A DNA stretch of 64,000 bases from Apium graveolens (GCF_009905375.1 NC_133649.1:225143275-225207274), one strand, 5' to 3'; counted from the stretch's first letter, positions 8,980-18,965 are shown. The notes: generated by a model not told the origin, from the letters alone. Translations and numbers: made by a program.

Positions 8980-10797
8980 GTGCAGGGAAACAGAAATAAT
9001 CTTTGGTACTTGGATAGTGGTTGTTCAAGACACATGACCGGTGATTCTACCCTGCTCACAGAGTTTAAGGAGAGATCTGGCCCAAGTATTACTTTTGGAG
9101 ATGACAGCAAGGGTTATACTGTGGGATATGGCTTGATTTCAAAGGACAATGTCATCATTGAGGAGGTTGCCTTAGTGGATGGTCTCAAACACAACTTGTT
9201 GAGTATCAACCAGCTTTGTGATAAAGGCAACTCAGTAACCTTCAATTCAGAAGCCTGTGTTGTGACTAATAAAAGAAGCAACAAAGTGGTTCTTACTAGT
9301 GTGAGAAAAGGAAATGTGTACCTAGCTGATTTTAACTCATCTAATGCAGAATCTGTAACTTGTCTTCTCAGTAAAACAAGTCAGGATGAAAGTTGGCTAT
9401 GGCACAAGAAGCTATCCCATTTAAACTTCAAGACCATGAATGAGCTAGTGAAGAAAGAACTAGTTAGAGGCATTTCTCAAGTGGAGTTTTCTAAGGCTGG
9501 ACTGTGTGATGCCTGCCAAAAAGGGAAGCAGATTAAAGCATCATTCAGGAAGAAACTTGATTCAACAATTGAAGAGCCTTTGCAACTGCTTCACATGGAT
9601 TTGTTTGGACTAGTCAATGTATTGTCCATCTCAAGGAAAAGATTTTTCCTAGTAATTGTAGATGATTTCTCAAAGTTCTCTTGGACATATTTCCTAAAGT
9701 CTAAAGATGAGGCTAGTGAAATCATCGTCAATCACATAAGGCAAGTCAATAATCATCCTGATTTCAAGGTTAGAAGAAGCAGGAGTGACAATGGAACTGG
9801 GTTCAAGAATTCTGTCATGAGAGCATTTTGTGAGGAAAATGGGATTCTGCATGAGTTTTCAGCAGCAATAACTCCACAACAGAATGGAGTAGTGGAAAGA
9901 AAGAACAGATCACTTATTGAAGCTGCCAGGACAATGCTTGAAGAATCTAAACTGCCAACATATTTCTGGGTTGAAGCTGTAAATACTGCATGCTACACTC
10001 AGAATATTTCCCTGGTTAACCAAGCAAGATGCATGACTCCCTATCAATTGTTCAAGAACAAGAAGCCAACTCTAAATTTTCTTCATGTCTTTGGCTGCAA
10101 GTGCTACATTCTGAGAAATCAAACTGATCAAAATGGGAAGTTTGATGCTAAAGCAGATGAAGGAATTTTTGTTGGATATGCTGTTGGTAAAGCATATAGA
10201 GTCTACAATCTAAGAACCAACATTGTTGTGGAATCAATACATGTTGTGTTTGATGATAAAAAGATTGAAGGACTGCAAGATGGAGATTACCATGAGAGCC
10301 TCAAATTCGACAATGTGGAGATGGTTAGTGATGATAGTGATGATGAAAGTGATCAAGAAACAGTATCTAAGGATAATGCAGAAAAATCTACTACCAATGA
10401 AGCACAAAACTCAACATCTGTCGAGTCGCAAAATGCTTCATCCGTCGGGAGGCAATATGTGTTATCTGTCGGGAGACAACCAGCTTCATCCGTCGGTACT
10501 CAAAATTCACCATCTGTTGGGTTATCAAGAAAAGTTGAAAATCAAGATAGATCACCTATAGAAAGTTCCCCCTTCTCAAATCAAAGATCTACAAACTCAG
10601 GGGGAGTTTCTAACAATCAAAACTCAATCACACATCAAGACAACAATGAGGCCTCTTCATCTAGAGCTAATCTACCTCAACAAAGAAAATGGACAAAAGA
10701 TCACCCTTTTGAGCTCATAATTGGTGATGTATCTATACAGCAGCTTTCCTTCCAAGGAAGAACCAAAGAAGGTAGAAGAAGCTTTGTTGGATCCTGA
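8980..10797 (+). CDS. pol: Element B pol: protease and integrase
   Basis: This 605-residue frame carries an aspartic protease with Y-L-D-S-G at residues 10-14. The integrase zinc-binding region follows, with H142, H147, C176 and C179, then the catalytic core with D207, D270 and E306; all are present. Between integrase and RT is a linker (about residues 445-600) with five 8-residue repeats of an S-V-G-R-Q type, encoded by 24-bp units. The frame ends at 10797 by a small frameshift, and the RT continues in the next frame. Start is uncertain: the upstream ATG at 8980 is only 11 residues before the protease active site, so the real product is probably a gag-pol fusion. Confidence 0.9.
   Translation: MQGNRNNLWYLDSGCSRHMTGDSTLLTEFKERSGPSITFGDDSKGYTVGYGLISKDNVIIEEVALVDGLKHNLLSINQLCDKGNSVTFNSEACVVTNKRSNKVVLTSVRKGNVYLADFNSSNAESVTCLLSKTSQDESWLWHKKLSHLNFKTMNELVKKELVRGISQVEFSKAGLCDACQKGKQIKASFRKKLDSTIEEPLQLLHMDLFGLVNVLSISRKRFFLVIVDDFSKFSWTYFLKSKDEASEIIVNHIRQVNNHPDFKVRRSRSDNGTGFKNSVMRAFCEENGILHEFSAAITPQQNGVVERKNRSLIEAARTMLEESKLPTYFWVEAVNTACYTQNISLVNQARCMTPYQLFKNKKPTLNFLHVFGCKCYILRNQTDQNGKFDAKADEGIFVGYAVGKAYRVYNLRTNIVVESIHVVFDDKKIEGLQDGDYHESLKFDNVEMVSDDSDDESDQETVSKDNAEKSTTNEAQNSTSVESQNASSVGRQYVLSVGRQPASSVGTQNSPSVGLSRKVENQDRSPIESSPFSNQRSTNSGGVSNNQNSITHQDNNEASSSRANLPQQRKWTKDHPFELIIGDVSIQQLSFQGRTKEGRRSFVGS
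10416..10519 (+). repeat. 24-bp-spaced ATCCGTCG words in the element B pol linker
   Basis: Five words (ATCTGTCG, ATCCGTCG, ATCTGTCG, ATCCGTCG, ATCTGTTG) start at 10416, 10440, 10464, 10488 and 10512, spaced exactly 24 bp. They are read in a different phase (x-S-V-G/E) from the gag copies. Confidence 0.88.
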
Positions 10798-12309
10798 TTG
10801 GATTTTAGCTATACAGGAGGAGCTAAACCAATTTGAAAGGAATAATGTATGAAAGCTGGTGCCCAAGCCTAAAGGAAAGAATCCAATAGACACCAAGTGG
10901 GTATTCAGAAACAAGATGGATGAAAATGGCATAGTAGTCAGGAACAAAGCTAGATTGGTTGCTAAGGGCTATTGTCAACAAGAAGGAATAGATTTTGATG
11001 ATACATTTGCTCCTGTTGCAAGACTTGAAGTCATCAAAATCTTCTTAGCCTATGCAGCTCATGCCAATTTCAAGGTCTATCAAATGGATGTCAAAAGTGC
11101 CTTTATGAATGGAGATTTGGAGGAGGAAGTCTATGTCAGTCAACCTCCTGTTTTTGAAGATCCAAATTTTCCAGAACATGTCTATTATCTTTTGAAAGCA
11201 CTTTATGGACTGAAGCAAGCACCTAGAGCCTGGTATGACACTTTATCAAAGTTCCTTTTGGAAAATCACTTCACAAGAGGTACTGTAGATAAAACTTTAT
11301 TTTTCAGAAATGTTAATGGCTCTAGTATACTTGTTCAAGTTTATGTAGATGATATTATTTTTGGCTCTACAGATGAGAAACTTTGCAAAAAGTTTGCCAA
11401 ATTGATACAAAGTAAGTATGAAATGAGTATGATGGGAGAACTAACTTACATTATTGGCTTACACTAACTTACTTTCTTGGCTTACAAGTTAAGCAAGTTA
11501 GTGATGGAATATTCATTAGTCAAACTAAATATATTTTTGATCTTCTAAAGAAGTTTGATCTAATGGATTACACATCTGCAAAAACTCCCATGGCCACTAC
11601 AACTAAGTTTGAGTTAAACACTACTGAAAAGTCTGTGGATATTTCAAGTTATAGAGGCATGGTTGGCTCACTTCTGTACTTAACAGCTAGTAGGCCAGAT
11701 ATAATATTTGCTACATGTTTATGTGCTAGATTTCAGGTTGATGCTAGAGAATCTCACTTAATAGCTATTAAGAGAATTTTCAGATATTTCAAGGGAACAC
11801 CAAATCTTGGCATTTGGTACCCTAGAGATTCTGGTTTTGATCTAACTGGTTATTCAGATGTAGATTATGTAGGTTGTAGAATTGATAGAAAAAGTACAAC
11901 AGGAACCTGTCAATTTCTAGGAAACAAGCTTGTGTCCTGGTTCAGTAAAAAGCAAAATTCAATTTCTACTTTTACAGTTGAAGCTGAATATATTGCTGCT
12001 GGCAGTTGCTGTGCACAAATTTTATGGATGAAAAATCAGTTGCTAGACTATGGTTTGCAAGTTGAGAGAATTCCTATTTTCTGTGATAACACAAGTGCAA
12101 TTGCCATCACTGAAAATCCAGTGCAATATTCAAGGACAAAGCACATAGATATCAAGTACCATTTCATAAGGGAACATGTAATGAATGGTACTGTGGAACT
12201 ACATTTTATTCCAAGTGAGAAGCAACTTGCAGATATCTTTACCAAGCCACTGGATAAATCCACCTTTTCAAGGTTGGTAAGTGAGTTAGGTATTCTTAAT
12301 TACTCTTAA
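10798..12309 (+). pseudogene. pol: Element B pol: reverse transcriptase and RNase H (disrupted)
   Basis: Copia RT with the W-V-F-R-N-K region near 10900, the Q-M-D-V-K-S-A-F block near 11081, the L-Y-G-L-K-Q-A-P block near 11203 and Y-V-D-D at 11342-11353. RNase H follows in 11563-12309, with a T-V-E-A-E-Y block near 11976, F-C-D-N-T near 12080 and the terminal A-D-I-F-T-K-P-L block near 12229. Lesions are a frameshift near 10800, a TGA at about 10850 where the family has Trp, and a 23-bp tandem duplication (11441-11463 and 11464-11486) that shifts the frame and creates a stop. All other catalytic motifs look intact, so inactivation seems recent. Confidence 0.9.
11441..11486 (+). repeat. 23-bp tandem duplication inside element B RT
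   Basis: Two adjacent 23-bp copies beginning CTAACTTAC and ending TTGGCTTACA, differing at two positions. Since 23 is not a multiple of 3, the duplication accounts for the change from frame 2 upstream to frame 1 downstream. Confidence 0.9.
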
Positions 12310-12829
12310 ATCTATCTGAGTTAATTTGCAAGTTGAAATGCAGCCAGAAACTTAATTGATTTTTCAGTCTTGAATGAAATTTTGGCCAAGTCAAAATTTA
12401 CATCTCGGCGGATGATCTTTATCCATCGAGTTTGATCATCCGTCGATATACTATTTGCTAACAAAAATCAATTATGTTTCTGGATTATTTTATGTCTCAA
12501 CGGATAACAGTTTATCCTCATCCGTCGAATTGTCTTTATCTCAGCCGTTAATTCCCTGTACATTTTCGACCGAGTATACTTACAGTTTGTAAGCATAACA
12601 CGACGGATAATGGGTGGAATTTTTACAGTTTATTTTTAAACGGCTATTTTAGGCAATTTCTATTGGTTACTTTAATTTACTTTATTATTTTTATCACTTA
12701 TTTTTTAGATAGCATAAAAGCTTATTTCATTGCAATTGCTTTTCTTTTATCATTCTCAATTCAACTGCTCTTATTCCATTCTCTCTAAAAGCACTTATTC
12801 TCTTTCTCTTCAAGCTCTTTTTCTCTAAC
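12310..12829 (+). other. Element B spacer between pol and the third ORF
   Basis: Non-coding, AT-rich. It holds six CGACGGAT-family words (12406, 12421, 12438, 12498, 12520, 12601) in both orientations. A T-rich run ending TTTTTTAG near 12708 could be a 3' splice site for a spliced message of the downstream ORF, and a CATAAAAG near 12712 could instead be a weak TATA. Neither can be decided from sequence alone. Confidence 0.5.
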
Positions 12830-13807
12830 ATGGCACCTGTTGTAAAGATTATGTCTCAAACTGGATTCATTTATGAGAAGAACAATTTCACCGCACTAGT
12901 GAACAAGGGTATTCAGCAATCTGGAGACTATCACAAGATGATGGACTTTGTGAAGAGTTGCAAGCTCAACTATGCCATGCTGGAATCACCCACAATCTTC
13001 TGTAAAGTTGTTGAAGAGATGTGGACCACTGCTACCTACAACTCTACAGATAAGACCATCACTCTAACCATTAAAGGTAAAGAATTATGTATCAATAGTG
13101 ATGTGATAAAAGCATATTTCAAAATTTCTGATAACAATGTGACTTCACCACACACTGATACTGATATAATCAATATGCTTAATTTCATGCATTATGCACT
13201 CTCTACTTCTAAATTGAGTGATATTAGGAGAATGGGTCTTAGGAAAGAGTGGAGTTTCTTGTGTGATGTAGTTACAAAGGTTTTCTCAGGAAAGGTCGGT
13301 AATTTTGATTCAGTGAATATCTCTATGCTTAACAGGCTCTACATGCTAGTTATAGATAAATTCTACAATTTCAGTGACCTTGTCTTGTTTGAGTTAGGTT
13401 TTAAATTAGGAGAGTTAAATAAAAGAGGTAAGAATGTGTATTATGCTAGATTTCTTATGTTATTAGCTAACCACCTCTGTGAAGAGATTTTGCTTGAGAA
13501 CCCTTTCAATAAACTAGATTGTTGGGTTCAAGAGAGAAGGCTCATTGCAGATTTGAACAGGCCCAATCATCTCAAGAATGTGCCAATGTTCTATTTTCTT
13601 GTAATGCCAGCACCTCAGGTAAGAGAGGTAAGTTCACCTATCCCTACAACTATTCTAACCTCCACAATTTCTTTGAGTTCAAGTGTGGCTATGACAACTG
13701 TGTCAAATGACCAAACAGTTGCCTACCAAAGCTGCCAAACCTACAATTATTTCAAAATCCAAATCAAAGAAAGCCCCCTCTGGTATCTCCCAAAAGATGC
13801 CAGTTGA
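12830..13807 (+). CDS. Element B third ORF, N-terminal domain (env position, not env-like)
   Basis: This 325-residue frame starts with M-A-P-V-V-K. About residues 40-240 form a globular-looking region with Y-A-M-L-E-S-P-T-I near 49, a W-S-F-L-C-D block near 141 and a Y-N-F-S-D-L-V-L-F block near 183. I see no signal peptide and no membrane-spanning segment, so it does not look like an envelope protein despite its position downstream of pol. It resembles, from memory, uncharacterised ORFs next to copia pol genes in other asterid genomes. The frame is left near 13700, and the protein continues in the frame at 13707-14846. Function unknown. Confidence 0.65.
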   Translation: MAPVVKIMSQTGFIYEKNNFTALVNKGIQQSGDYHKMMDFVKSCKLNYAMLESPTIFCKVVEEMWTTATYNSTDKTITLTIKGKELCINSDVIKAYFKISDNNVTSPHTDTDIINMLNFMHYALSTSKLSDIRRMGLRKEWSFLCDVVTKVFSGKVGNFDSVNISMLNRLYMLVIDKFYNFSDLVLFELGFKLGELNKRGKNVYYARFLMLLANHLCEEILLENPFNKLDCWVQERRLIADLNRPNHLKNVPMFYFLVMPAPQVREVSSPIPTTILTSTISLSSSVAMTTVSNDQTVAYQSCQTYNYFKIQIKESPLWYLPKDAS

Positions 13808-14846
13808 AAATCCCACTAAAGCCAAAGAGGGGAGTGTGAAGGAGGGTAAGTTAGGTGAGGGAAGGGGTGAACATAAAAGAAACCCCAAGAATAAGGTTGG
13901 AGAGTTGAGTGAATCCCAGCCTAGCCACACTGCAGTTTCCCAACAAACTACAGTGCTTAAAAAGGACAAAAGCTCAATTCTAGCTGCATCCTCCCAAAAG
14001 GATATAGCTATTGAACAAAGCTTTCAACCAAGAGCACAGGCCAAGAGGGTTAGGGACACAAGCTCACCCCAAACTTATGCCAGAAAGAAGAAATCAAAAA
14101 CCTTTGGGGATGCACAGGGTACACACACTGTGCAAACTGGTGGTAAAGACACAATCACTACACCTTCACAAATTCAGTTTGATGTGGCTCCAATAAATGT
14201 GGAGTCACAGTCAAAATCTCTAGTTATAGAAGCACCTCAAATACCAAACTCACCAACAAATTCTCTGGATGTGGATATGATAAACACATCAATTCCTGAT
14301 TCCCCTTCTTTAACTCTGTTGGGGAAGCCAAAGTCTAGTGCAAGTGAGCATCATCTTTTAGATGATTTGTTGGCTCACTTGCCAATTCTTTCAGGAACTG
14401 TTGTGTCATCTGTGCCTAAAATATCTTCAATCAGCACAGAGTCAACAATAGTTTCTATTCCCAGCTCATTCATTTCTACTCTCTCGACGGATATTGCTCA
14501 TCCGTCGAGTAGTGATTGTATCCCGACAGATAAGCCTAACAGCAGTTATCCGTCGGATAGCAAAACCACTCACTCGATGGATATCACTCATCCAGCGAGT
14601 ATCTCTGCACAATTTCAAGCTTCAATTATTTTAAGTGCAGAAGATTTAGTGGTTGTACAGTCACTCTTAGGATTGAGAGAGAAGAGTGTTTTGAGTGAGA
14701 GTCTGGGTTGCTCCCAGGAAAAAGAAGAGGAAATGAGTGAAAATCTGCAATCCATTTCTTCAGGATTGGCAAAAGAGAGTGAGAGGAGTCCCACCTTAGT
14801 AGGTGAAGGTGAGGGTGTGAGGTTGGGAGCCAAGGTGAGACCCTGA
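13707..14846 (+). CDS. Element B third ORF, central low-complexity part
   Basis: This frame continues the preceding ORF after a frameshift near 13700. It is rich in Lys, Ser, Pro and Thr and reads as disordered. A basic stretch near residue 110-130 (R-K-K-K-S-K) could be a nuclear targeting signal (inference). The segment at 14483-14597 encodes S-T-D / H-P-S / P-T-D / Y-P-S groups, which come from CGACGGAT words in both orientations. No known catalytic domain is visible. Confidence 0.55.
   Translation: MTKQLPTKAAKPTIISKSKSKKAPSGISQKMPVENPTKAKEGSVKEGKLGEGRGEHKRNPKNKVGELSESQPSHTAVSQQTTVLKKDKSSILAASSQKDIAIEQSFQPRAQAKRVRDTSSPQTYARKKKSKTFGDAQGTHTVQTGGKDTITTPSQIQFDVAPINVESQSKSLVIEAPQIPNSPTNSLDVDMINTSIPDSPSLTLLGKPKSSASEHHLLDDLLAHLPILSGTVVSSVPKISSISTESTIVSIPSSFISTLSTDIAHPSSSDCIPTDKPNSSYPSDSKTTHSMDITHPASISAQFQASIILSAEDLVVVQSLLGLREKSVLSESLGCSQEKEEEMSENLQSISSGLAKESERSPTLVGEGEGVRLGAKVRP
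14483..14597 (+). repeat. CGACGGAT words and perfect inverted repeat in element B third ORF
   Basis: CTCGACGGAT at 14483-14492 and ATCCGTCGAG at 14500-14509 form a perfect 10-bp inverted repeat with a 7-base loop. Further family members lie at 14524, 14548, 14575 and 14590. Starts at 14500, 14524 and 14548 keep the 24-bp spacing. Confidence 0.88.
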
Positions 14847-17338
14847 TGCAACAAAAGAGAGAAAATGAGAGAAATGCAGGTACCGGAGCAATAAGGATGG
14901 ATGTCATTGCTAGTGAGTCAATGAATGTTCAGGATGAAGACAGGGAAGGACTATCTCAGCATCCTAAAGCTATTATAGATTCCACTTCCCTTGATGCTGA
15001 GGCATTTACACACCCTGTTCCAGCTTATCAACTTCTAGCTGAACAGGGCAATGACAATGCAGAAAGGATGCTGAATTTGGTGCATACCACACAGTCTATA
15101 ATGAGAGCTAAGGATGCCATCACAACTTTTCCTTCTACAGCTGGTGATGTGGACTATGAGACTGGTGGTTCAGCTGATTTCTTTGGAGATGGGAGTGGGG
15201 ACAGTGAAGATGAAGCAATGGACATAGGGGGAGAAGTAGGCCCAAGTTCAAGGTCAGGTATGCCATCATGGGCATTCTCAAATCACTGTGATGAGCATTA
15301 CTTCAAGACAACCCTGATCCTATTAATCAATCAGACCAATACTGCTCTTCAAACCACTACCAATGCCAGCACCAAGAATCTCCTTCAGGCACATCTAGCC
15401 TCCCTGCAACTTCAACAAATCTAAAGCTTCCAATATGCTAGATATGTGAATACTATGAAGAATGATATTGAGGAGATGAAAAAGGCTATTTCAGACAGGA
15501 TAGATTCTAAACTTCCAGAAGCTAAAATGCTTGACATCAAGAGGCAATTAAGGAAAAATTCTGATCTGTCAACCAAGATAGATGCCTTGGACATAAGAAT
15601 GTCAGCCATGGAAGCATCTTTAACTGCCATTCATCTCCATCAAGCCCAACAGACTGATCTACTTTAAAAACTTGTGGCTTGTCAAACCCCCTCCTTTGCT
15701 CAACTTGATGATAACAAAAAGGGGGAGAAAGGATCAAGTGAGGGGGAGAGGCTTCATCAGTTACAGATAGTATAGATCTGATCAATGCAGCAGCAGCCAA
15801 CTTAAGAGCAGCCGATAAGGAAAAGTTGAGTTTAGTCAACTGGGAGAAGATTGATGAGGAAATACAGAAGAAGTTTGAACTTGTCAAAAAGCCAGTTAAG
15901 TCATCCATCCATCACTCTCAAGTCAAGCAAATCAGTGTGAATGAGATGAGCATGAATTATCTGGAAAGCGGACAATCTTCCTGCATCAAATCTCCAAAGG
16001 CTGAACCAATTCTGAAACCAAGGGTAAACTACTCAAAATCATCATTGAAGAACCCTTTGGACACTGTGTATGAGACACCCAAGCCTGATGAGAAAAAGCT
16101 TCTGTCAAGGTCAATTGCTTTATACAAAGATCCAGCTGATTCAGCTTCCAAAAGGAGAATTGCCAAGATTTTCAAAAATGGGAAAGAAATTTATGTGATG
16201 GCTGGACATCCTCAATTTGCTCAAGCAAAGAGAGAAGAAAAGGCTAGATTGAAGCAGGAAAAGAAGCAAGCTGCTCTGGATGCTAAAAAGACTAAACAAA
16301 AGAAAGAGCAGATTGCTATCTTGCCAAGCTACATGCTGTAAATTCATCACAACAAATTCCTTCTCAACCATCTGAAGCTATTGAATCAAAGAAGCAAGTT
16401 GAACAACAGATAAATGTCCAAGAAAAAAGGAATTGGCTAAAAGAACTAAAAGGAAACTGGATATTGTTGACAAGGAATTGGAAGATCAATTTCCTAAGGA
16501 ATCCACACCATCTACAACTCAAGCATCAAAGCCCTCTGTGGTAATTAAAGATATCAGGGCGGTGGATCCTTACAGGAATATTCATGATGAACCTATTGTG
16601 CCCAAGGATGAGCCAATAGAATGGGAGAACATACCAATTCCTGACTTCAATCTACCAATCCTTAGCAAGCCAAAAAGAACAAAGTCAAGAGCAGTCAAGA
16701 AAGTGAAGTTGTCACCTCTCAAATCCAAGTCTCAAGTCAAAGCTCAATCTAAAGTTAGTAAGGGAGACTATCTGTACTTGTGTGACATCAAAGAATTTTC
16801 TGACCTAAACATCTATCTTGATGAACTAGATGAAGTGAGAGGAATTGATGCATACAGAATCCTACCTAAAAGGTTAGTGTTCAAGTACAAAGGAGGAAAG
16901 GAGATTCAGTGGCCTCTTCACAGGATCCTTCAAGAAAGCTAAGCTATACTGATTAAAGTTTATTCATCCTTCAAGAAGAACTTTGGGTTCAACATTACTG
17001 TAAGAAGATTGGTATAAAAGAAGATTGAAGAACTAAGGAGTGTTAGAGCTAAAGATGCACTCCCAAAGAGTCTAATCATCCCTTAGACAGGGAGAAGAGT
17101 GCATCTAAGGCCCTAATGGCTGATGGAGTTCATAGATGACAAAGGTGTGAGAAGATTCTTCAGATTAGAAGACCAATTGAGCATCTCTAGCACTGAGACT
17201 CTTTTGGAAATGCAAGGAAAGCTAAATCTCTCAGAATCTGATGAACTGGAATTCCACAGGCAGCTCCAAAATCAGATTGAGGAAAACAACAGAAAGCTTG
17301 GAAAGAGATCCAGACCTTCAAGAAACTAGACAAATATG
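14846..17338 (+). pseudogene. Element B third ORF, C-terminal part, broken into several frames
   Basis: Successive frames at 14846-15424, 15446-15667, 15826-16341, 16433-16942 and 17123-17329 read as one protein interrupted by stops and indels. Visible features are an acidic stretch near 15190-15240 and a coiled coil (15446-15630). A Lys/Gln-rich helix follows (16210-16310), with a W-P-L-H-R-I-L block near 16910 and a final charged segment near 17129-17329. With 12830-14846 the whole third ORF would be roughly 1,500 codons, larger than pol's RT-RNase H part. Function is unknown; it is not recognisable as env. Confidence 0.55.
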
Positions 17339-17510
17339 CTCAGGCTAGAGGAGCATCTTGAAAAATGACAGTGAGCAAAACTTTGTACATTTCTGTTAAT
17401 TGAAGCACTTTTCAGTAATATCTACTTTCTCTTAAAGTTATATTTTTAGGGTGTTTTGTTATCATCAAGTATCTCTTAATTTATGGCTACAATTCCAGTA
17501 GACATAAATT

Positions 17511-17519
17511 GGGGGAGAT
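17511..17519 (+). other. Polypurine tract of element B
   Basis: GGGGGAGAT directly before the 3' LTR. It is the usual primer for plus-strand DNA synthesis. Confidence 0.85.
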
Positions 17520-18564
17520 TGTTGTGTATATGTTGATTACTTGATGATTTCATGAACAAAACACCTTAGTAGATTTTACTTAGTGAAATAATGTAGCACT
17601 CGACGGATAAGATTTATAGTCCCGACAGATGACTCATTATAGTCCCGACGGATGATGACTTATTATCCATCGAGTGAGTAGCTTATGTAACAATAAGTCT
17701 ATAGCACATTTCTGCATTCACCATTGTGTAGATTCTGTAAGTAGTATTCAAGTCATGTTGACTTTAACTAGATATGCAGAATAGGTTGATTAATTGTACA
17801 TATATGATGTCTTGTAATTCTGCATAAATGAAATGAAGTCAAGTGCTAGTTTGCTACCCGACAGATAACCTACAATGAAGTCGACAAATAATCAAATAGA
17901 CAACCCTACGGATGATCAATAACTCGACGGATGATCATGAACCCGACGGATAAAGAATTCAAATATCAGTTGACAGTGACAACACAGTCACATGCGTCGA
18001 GTGGATGCAAATGGAATGTGGTAGCCTATTCAACTGGGTTTTCGAGAACAAAGAAGCATTGCCATTTCCATGCTATTATGAAGATATTCAAAGATGTTGG
18101 AATAGAGTAATGGAGTAGCATTGTAATAGACTAGATAGTTTTTGTTTTATTATCTTGTCTTATTAGTTTGTAATCTTGGTGATATATAAACCAAATAGTA
18201 GCAACTAAGACATTATCGATATAAGCAAGAAAGGAGAGAAACATTTGTAAGCAGGATTCTTAGCATTTCTCTGTAGTCTTAGAAGTTTAATTGTTGTAAG
18301 CAGCTGTGAGCATTTCTGCACACAGAGTTCTCTCGATATATAATATATATCTCTGGTGGAATCATTCAATCCACCAGAAAGTTTTTAAAGACTCTTGATT
18401 TTAATTACTTGTGTCTTGATTCACTTAAGTTTTTATTCTGCATTATGCTAATCAATACACTTATATTTATATTTGAGTTAGAACATTTTATTTGAAGAAA
18501 AAGTTTCAAGAATTCCATTCAACCCCCCTTCTGTAATTCTTGTCATATTGTTAAGGGACTAGCA
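17520..18564 (+). repeat. Element B 3' LTR
   Basis: Begins TGTTGTGTATATG after the polypurine tract and ends GGGACTAGCA. TATA box at 18183-18190. Words of the CGACGGAT array survive at 17601, 17646, 17925 and 17944, while others are decayed by G-to-A or C-to-T changes relative to the 5' LTR. Confidence 0.93.
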
Positions 18565-18957
18565 CGCGCTCTGAACCCAAGATTGGGCATAAAAAATAAT
18601 AACGGTTGAAATTCTTAAGATCGTGAATTTGAAATTCAAAACCCTATGATTTCGGATCTAAATTGCAAAAATCTGAATACACACAATATATATACAAGGA
18701 TACATACACTATGTATTACAAGAACAATCAAGTATAAAGAAGATGAACAGGTTTTCGCGCATGCACTAAACATTACATCACCGAATTATAAAAGAAGAAG
18801 GGTTTTATGTATCTTTCTGGTTGCTTAAGAGTTTGACTGGAAAAGAATCAAGAAATATTGAATAACCTAGCAGCTTTAATGGAAATCTCTGGTACTATTT
18901 AGCAAGAAAGAAAGGGGAAAAACAAAAGTAAAAAGTAAAATAATGAAAAGTTACTTG

Positions 18958-18965
18958 TATTTATA
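18958..18965 (-). promoter_or_regulatory. TATA box for the antisense accessory gene of element A
   Basis: TATAAATA on the - strand in a GGCTATAAATACAAG context, a good plant TATA box. Without element B it would lie about 660 bp upstream of the first ATG of the antisense ORF. Confidence 0.5.

Larger units (their letters stand above)
5486..18564 (+). mobile_element. Element B: giant SIRE-like Ty1/copia retrotransposon, nearly complete
   Basis: A 13.1-kb element with two LTRs of 1048 and 1045 bp, both starting TGTTGTGTATATG and ending in CA. It has an initiator-Met tRNA primer site, gag, pol in copia order (protease, integrase, RT, RNase H), a very long extra ORF region and a polypurine tract. 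Flanking 5-bp sequences CGCAC (5481-5485) and CGCGC (18565-18569) fit a target duplication with one CpG-type change. Gag character, size and an extra ORF downstream of pol fit the SIRE/Maximus group. It is inserted in element A, between the antisense accessory gene and that gene's probable promoter. Gag, pol and the third ORF each carry a few disruptions, so this copy is probably not autonomous. Confidence 0.93.

Noticed and set aside
12830..13807. Envelope gene of element B
   Set aside because: Position fits, but no signal peptide, membrane segment or cysteine pattern is visible.
18646..18828. Small + strand gene
   Set aside because: Short open frame in the spacer of element A, without motifs and opposite to the probable antisense leader.
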